Assembly: GCF_000612805.1 (NCBI RefSeq)
Contig: NZ_HG964409.1
Location: 62,001-126,000 of the forward strand
Source: Bacillus ndiopicus
Lineage (GTDB): Bacteria > Bacillota > Bacilli > Bacillales_A > Planococcaceae
Direction: 5' to 3'
DNA: 64,000 nucleotides
Part shown: in pieces, positions 62,443 to 64,000 of the stretch
Numbering within the stretch: the stretch's first letter is position 1
How the letters are laid out: each line of letters starts with the position of its first letter
Made by a program: the position numbers and the translations under genes
Notes under the pieces: generated by a model
Seen by the model: only the letters and a program-made list of their open reading frames with translations
Databases searched by the model: none
Told to the model about the DNA's origin: nothing

Positions 62443-62608
62443 AGTTTCTCATCCTTTAATTTGAATAATGTTAGTATACAATATTTAGTATGGAATAAGA
62501 AATATAGGTTCATCAGCAAAAGCTATAGTTGGCAAAAGGAAATAGCATTTTTCAAAAGAAATATGTGTGCTTATTTAATCAGATTTTCTATAGAAAGTTG
62601 AAAACTCA

Positions 62609-62701
62609 GTTGATTTCCGTTGCGATTGGCTCGCTTTCCAGGGGGCATAGCTCCAACTAATTTTTTTCGGCAGTAGCCGAGCCATCTTCACTTCAATCAA
62701 C
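62609..62701 (-). repeat. Palindromic repeat, family B
   Basis: Runs from GTTGATTTCCGTTGCG to CACTTCAATCAAC, with an internal TCGGCAGTAGCCGA hairpin. Its start is the exact reverse complement of the end of the copy at 62979-63110. Confidence 0.75.
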
Positions 62702-62978
62702 TGGAGAAAGCCTTGTAAATAAAGAATTCAACTAAAAAACACGCACATAAAAATTTATTGCTTACCATGATTTATCTGAGAAAAAATTTTTAATCAATAG
62801 TTAACATGACACATAGCTTACTTTTTTAAAGAGTAAGCTCTCTATGTAGATGGTTCCACAATACAAGATTTGATTTATTCTGAATTTTAAAATGAAATAG
62901 GTACATCAATATTATTTTCTTGTATCAGCTATTGAAGAATATGTTTTTGACTATTTCATTAGATAAAAGCTATTTCTA

Positions 62979-63110
62979 GTTGATTGGAGTGGAGGGTGGC
63001 GACTCCAGCAGGAACAGCACGAGCTGAAAATCCATTTATTTCGGCAGTAGCCGAAATAAATTAGTTGAAGCCGTGCCTGCGGAAAGCGTCCACCCGCAAC
63101 GGAAATCAAC
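62979..63110 (+). repeat. Palindromic repeat, family B (full copy)
   Basis: Starts GTTGATTGGAGTGGAGGGT and ends CGCAACGGAAATCAAC. An internal perfect 12-bp hairpin ATTTATTTCGGC - AGTA - GCCGAAATAAAT lies at 63034-63061. The GCGACTCCAGCAGGAACAG and GCGGAAAGCGTCCACCCGC blocks are typical of a repeat found many times in Bacillaceae genomes. Confidence 0.8.
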
Positions 63111-63310
63111 GGCTTGTTTATCTTTTCTATAAATAAATAGTGAAATAACATGTTATTTTTTAATCAATCCCAAAAAGATAGAGGGATAAAAATTGAAATA
63201 TTCAACTTTTTCTGACAATATAATATATAAGACTACCTTTCTACTAGCACTAGCTGCAGCATAGCATATAGGGTATGATCTAATATTCATAACGAAGGGG
63301 AGAGAATTGA

Positions 63311-64000
63311 ATGGTTTATGCATTTCCAAACACAGAAGGGGCATTGATTCATTTTAAGGAACGTTATGACAACTATATTGGAGGTAAATGGACGCCTCCT
63401 ACAAAAGGGCAGTATTTTGATAATCCGACACCTGTAACAGGGAAAGTGTTTACACAAGTAGCACGTTCTACAGAAGAGGATATTGAGCTAGCGCTCGATG
63501 CGGCACATGAAGCGAAAGATGCATGGGGCAGTACTTCACCAACAGAACGCAGCAATATTTTATTGAAAATTGCAGATCGTATGGAAGCTAATCTTGAAAT
63601 GCTGGCAGTAGCTGAGACTTGGGAAAATGGGAAGGCAGTACGTGAAACGTTAAACGCGGATATTCCATTAGCAATTGATCATTTCCGTTATTTTGCTGGT
63701 GTTATCCGAGCACAGGAAGGCTCGCTCAGCCAAATAGATAATAATACAGTAGCTTATCATTTTCATGAGCCGATAGGGGTAGTGGGACAAATTATTCCAT
63801 GGAACTTCCCGATTTTAATGGCGACATGGAAGCTTGCCCCTGCACTTGCAGCAGGTAACTGCGTTGTAATAAAGCCTGCAGAGCAAACACCAGTATCAAT
63901 TTTGGTCGTAATGGAATTAATTGCAGACCTATTACCACCAGGTGTTGTTAATATTGTAAACGGCTTTGGCTTAGAGGCTGGTAAACCGCTAGCGTCAAGC
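63311..64000 (+). CDS. NAD-dependent aldehyde dehydrogenase (partial, runs off the window)
   Basis: The first 230 codons are present and open to the last base. Blocks seen: [24 protein letters not shown], the family segment [30 protein letters not shown] and [10 protein letters not shown] with the NAD-contacting Lys. The catalytic Glu and Cys lie beyond the window. The sequence resembles the acetaldehyde/general aldehyde dehydrogenase group (ExaC/AldA-like). GGGGAGAG lies upstream of ATG 63311. It oxidises an aldehyde to the acid in the cytoplasm. Confidence 0.9.
   Translation, partial: MVYAFPNTEGALIHFKERYDNYIGGKWTPPTKGQYFDNPTPVTGKVFTQVARSTEEDIELALDAAHEAKDAWGSTSPTERSNILLKIADRMEANLEMLAVAETWENGKAVRETLNADIPLAIDHFRYFAGVIRAQEGSLSQIDNNTVAYHFHEPIGVVGQIIPWNFPILMATWKLAPALAAGNCVVIKPAEQTPVSILVVMELIADLLPPGVVNIVNGFGLEAGKPLASS

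Larger units (their letters stand above)
62443..63310. other. Intergenic region with two opposed palindromic repeats
   Basis: No gene. It contains two family B repeat copies in opposite orientation (62609-62701 and 62979-63110) and, between them, AT-rich sequence with weak hairpins such as AGTAAGCTCTC-type segments near 62815-62840. The promoter of the aldehyde dehydrogenase gene should lie after 63120. Confidence 0.6.

Noticed and set aside
1..64000. CRISPR arrays, prophage, integrative element, intact insertion sequence, rRNA or tRNA genes
   Set aside because: No regularly spaced direct repeats with spacers, no phage structural or integrase genes, no full transposase, and no sequence recognisable as rRNA or a tRNA cloverleaf was found by reading.

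Overview
The window is a chromosomal segment of a low-GC Gram-positive bacterium of the Bacillaceae/Planococcaceae type, most likely a Lysinibacillus or close relative. The evidence is the gene content and signals: AGGAGG-type ribosome sites, lipoboxes, SLH-domain surface proteins, a tandem DUF4822 secreted protein, HutP, HelD, DUF4179, DUF1540, a CodY-like box and T-rich intrinsic terminators. It carries no rRNA, tRNA, CRISPR array, prophage or intact insertion sequence that I can see. The species call is inference.

Layout. 0-9 kb: a methyltransferase, a lipoprotein, a TetR/AlkC-like/VOC operon under a palindromic operator, an OmpR-type two-component pair and a NupC nucleoside transporter. 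9-13 kb: an APH-family kinase, an Rgg-type regulator destroyed by two nonsense codons, and a TerD/VWA protein. 13-20 kb: a divergent GyrI-like/WYL regulator pair, a glycerophosphodiesterase, the adaptive-response operon adaA-alkA-ogt, a broken SLH protein, a dihydrouridine synthase and an SDR dehydrogenase. 20-33 kb: TetR and PadR regulators, a DUF4188 protein, a zinc-ribbon/LRR membrane protein, HelD, a lipoprotein cyclophilin, an ECF sigma factor with its DUF4179 partner, and a secreted TIM-barrel-like protein.

33.4-37 kb is the most interesting stretch. hutP has UAG triplets at HutP-like spacing in its leader. A second UAG cluster abuts the terminator downstream of hutP. Instead of hutH, what follows is a decayed spacer, a YuiF/NhaC-type transporter and a DapF-fold enzyme that closely resembles the histidine racemase CntK. 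No staphylopine synthase genes are nearby. I read this as a possible HutP-controlled histidine uptake and racemisation locus.

37-45 kb is a cell-surface locus: a small secreted coiled-coil protein, a 1079-residue SLH protein, a DUF4822 protein and a two-component system. 45-55 kb holds an MBL hydrolase, a BtuF-like protein, a diguanylate cyclase, malate:quinone oxidoreductase, an orphan Spo0B-like kinase, GMP reductase and small conserved proteins. 55.5-60.4 kb is a complete branched-chain amino acid ABC transporter (livJHMGF-like) whose promoter carries a CodY-like box. The right end has a cupin protein, an RluF-type pseudouridine synthase, two opposed copies of a palindromic repeat and the start of an aldehyde dehydrogenase.

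Two families of intergenic repeats are dispersed through the window. Several genes are visibly decaying: Rgg, SLH, DUF3977, a 3' gene fragment at 21.3 kb and two frameshifted ORFs.
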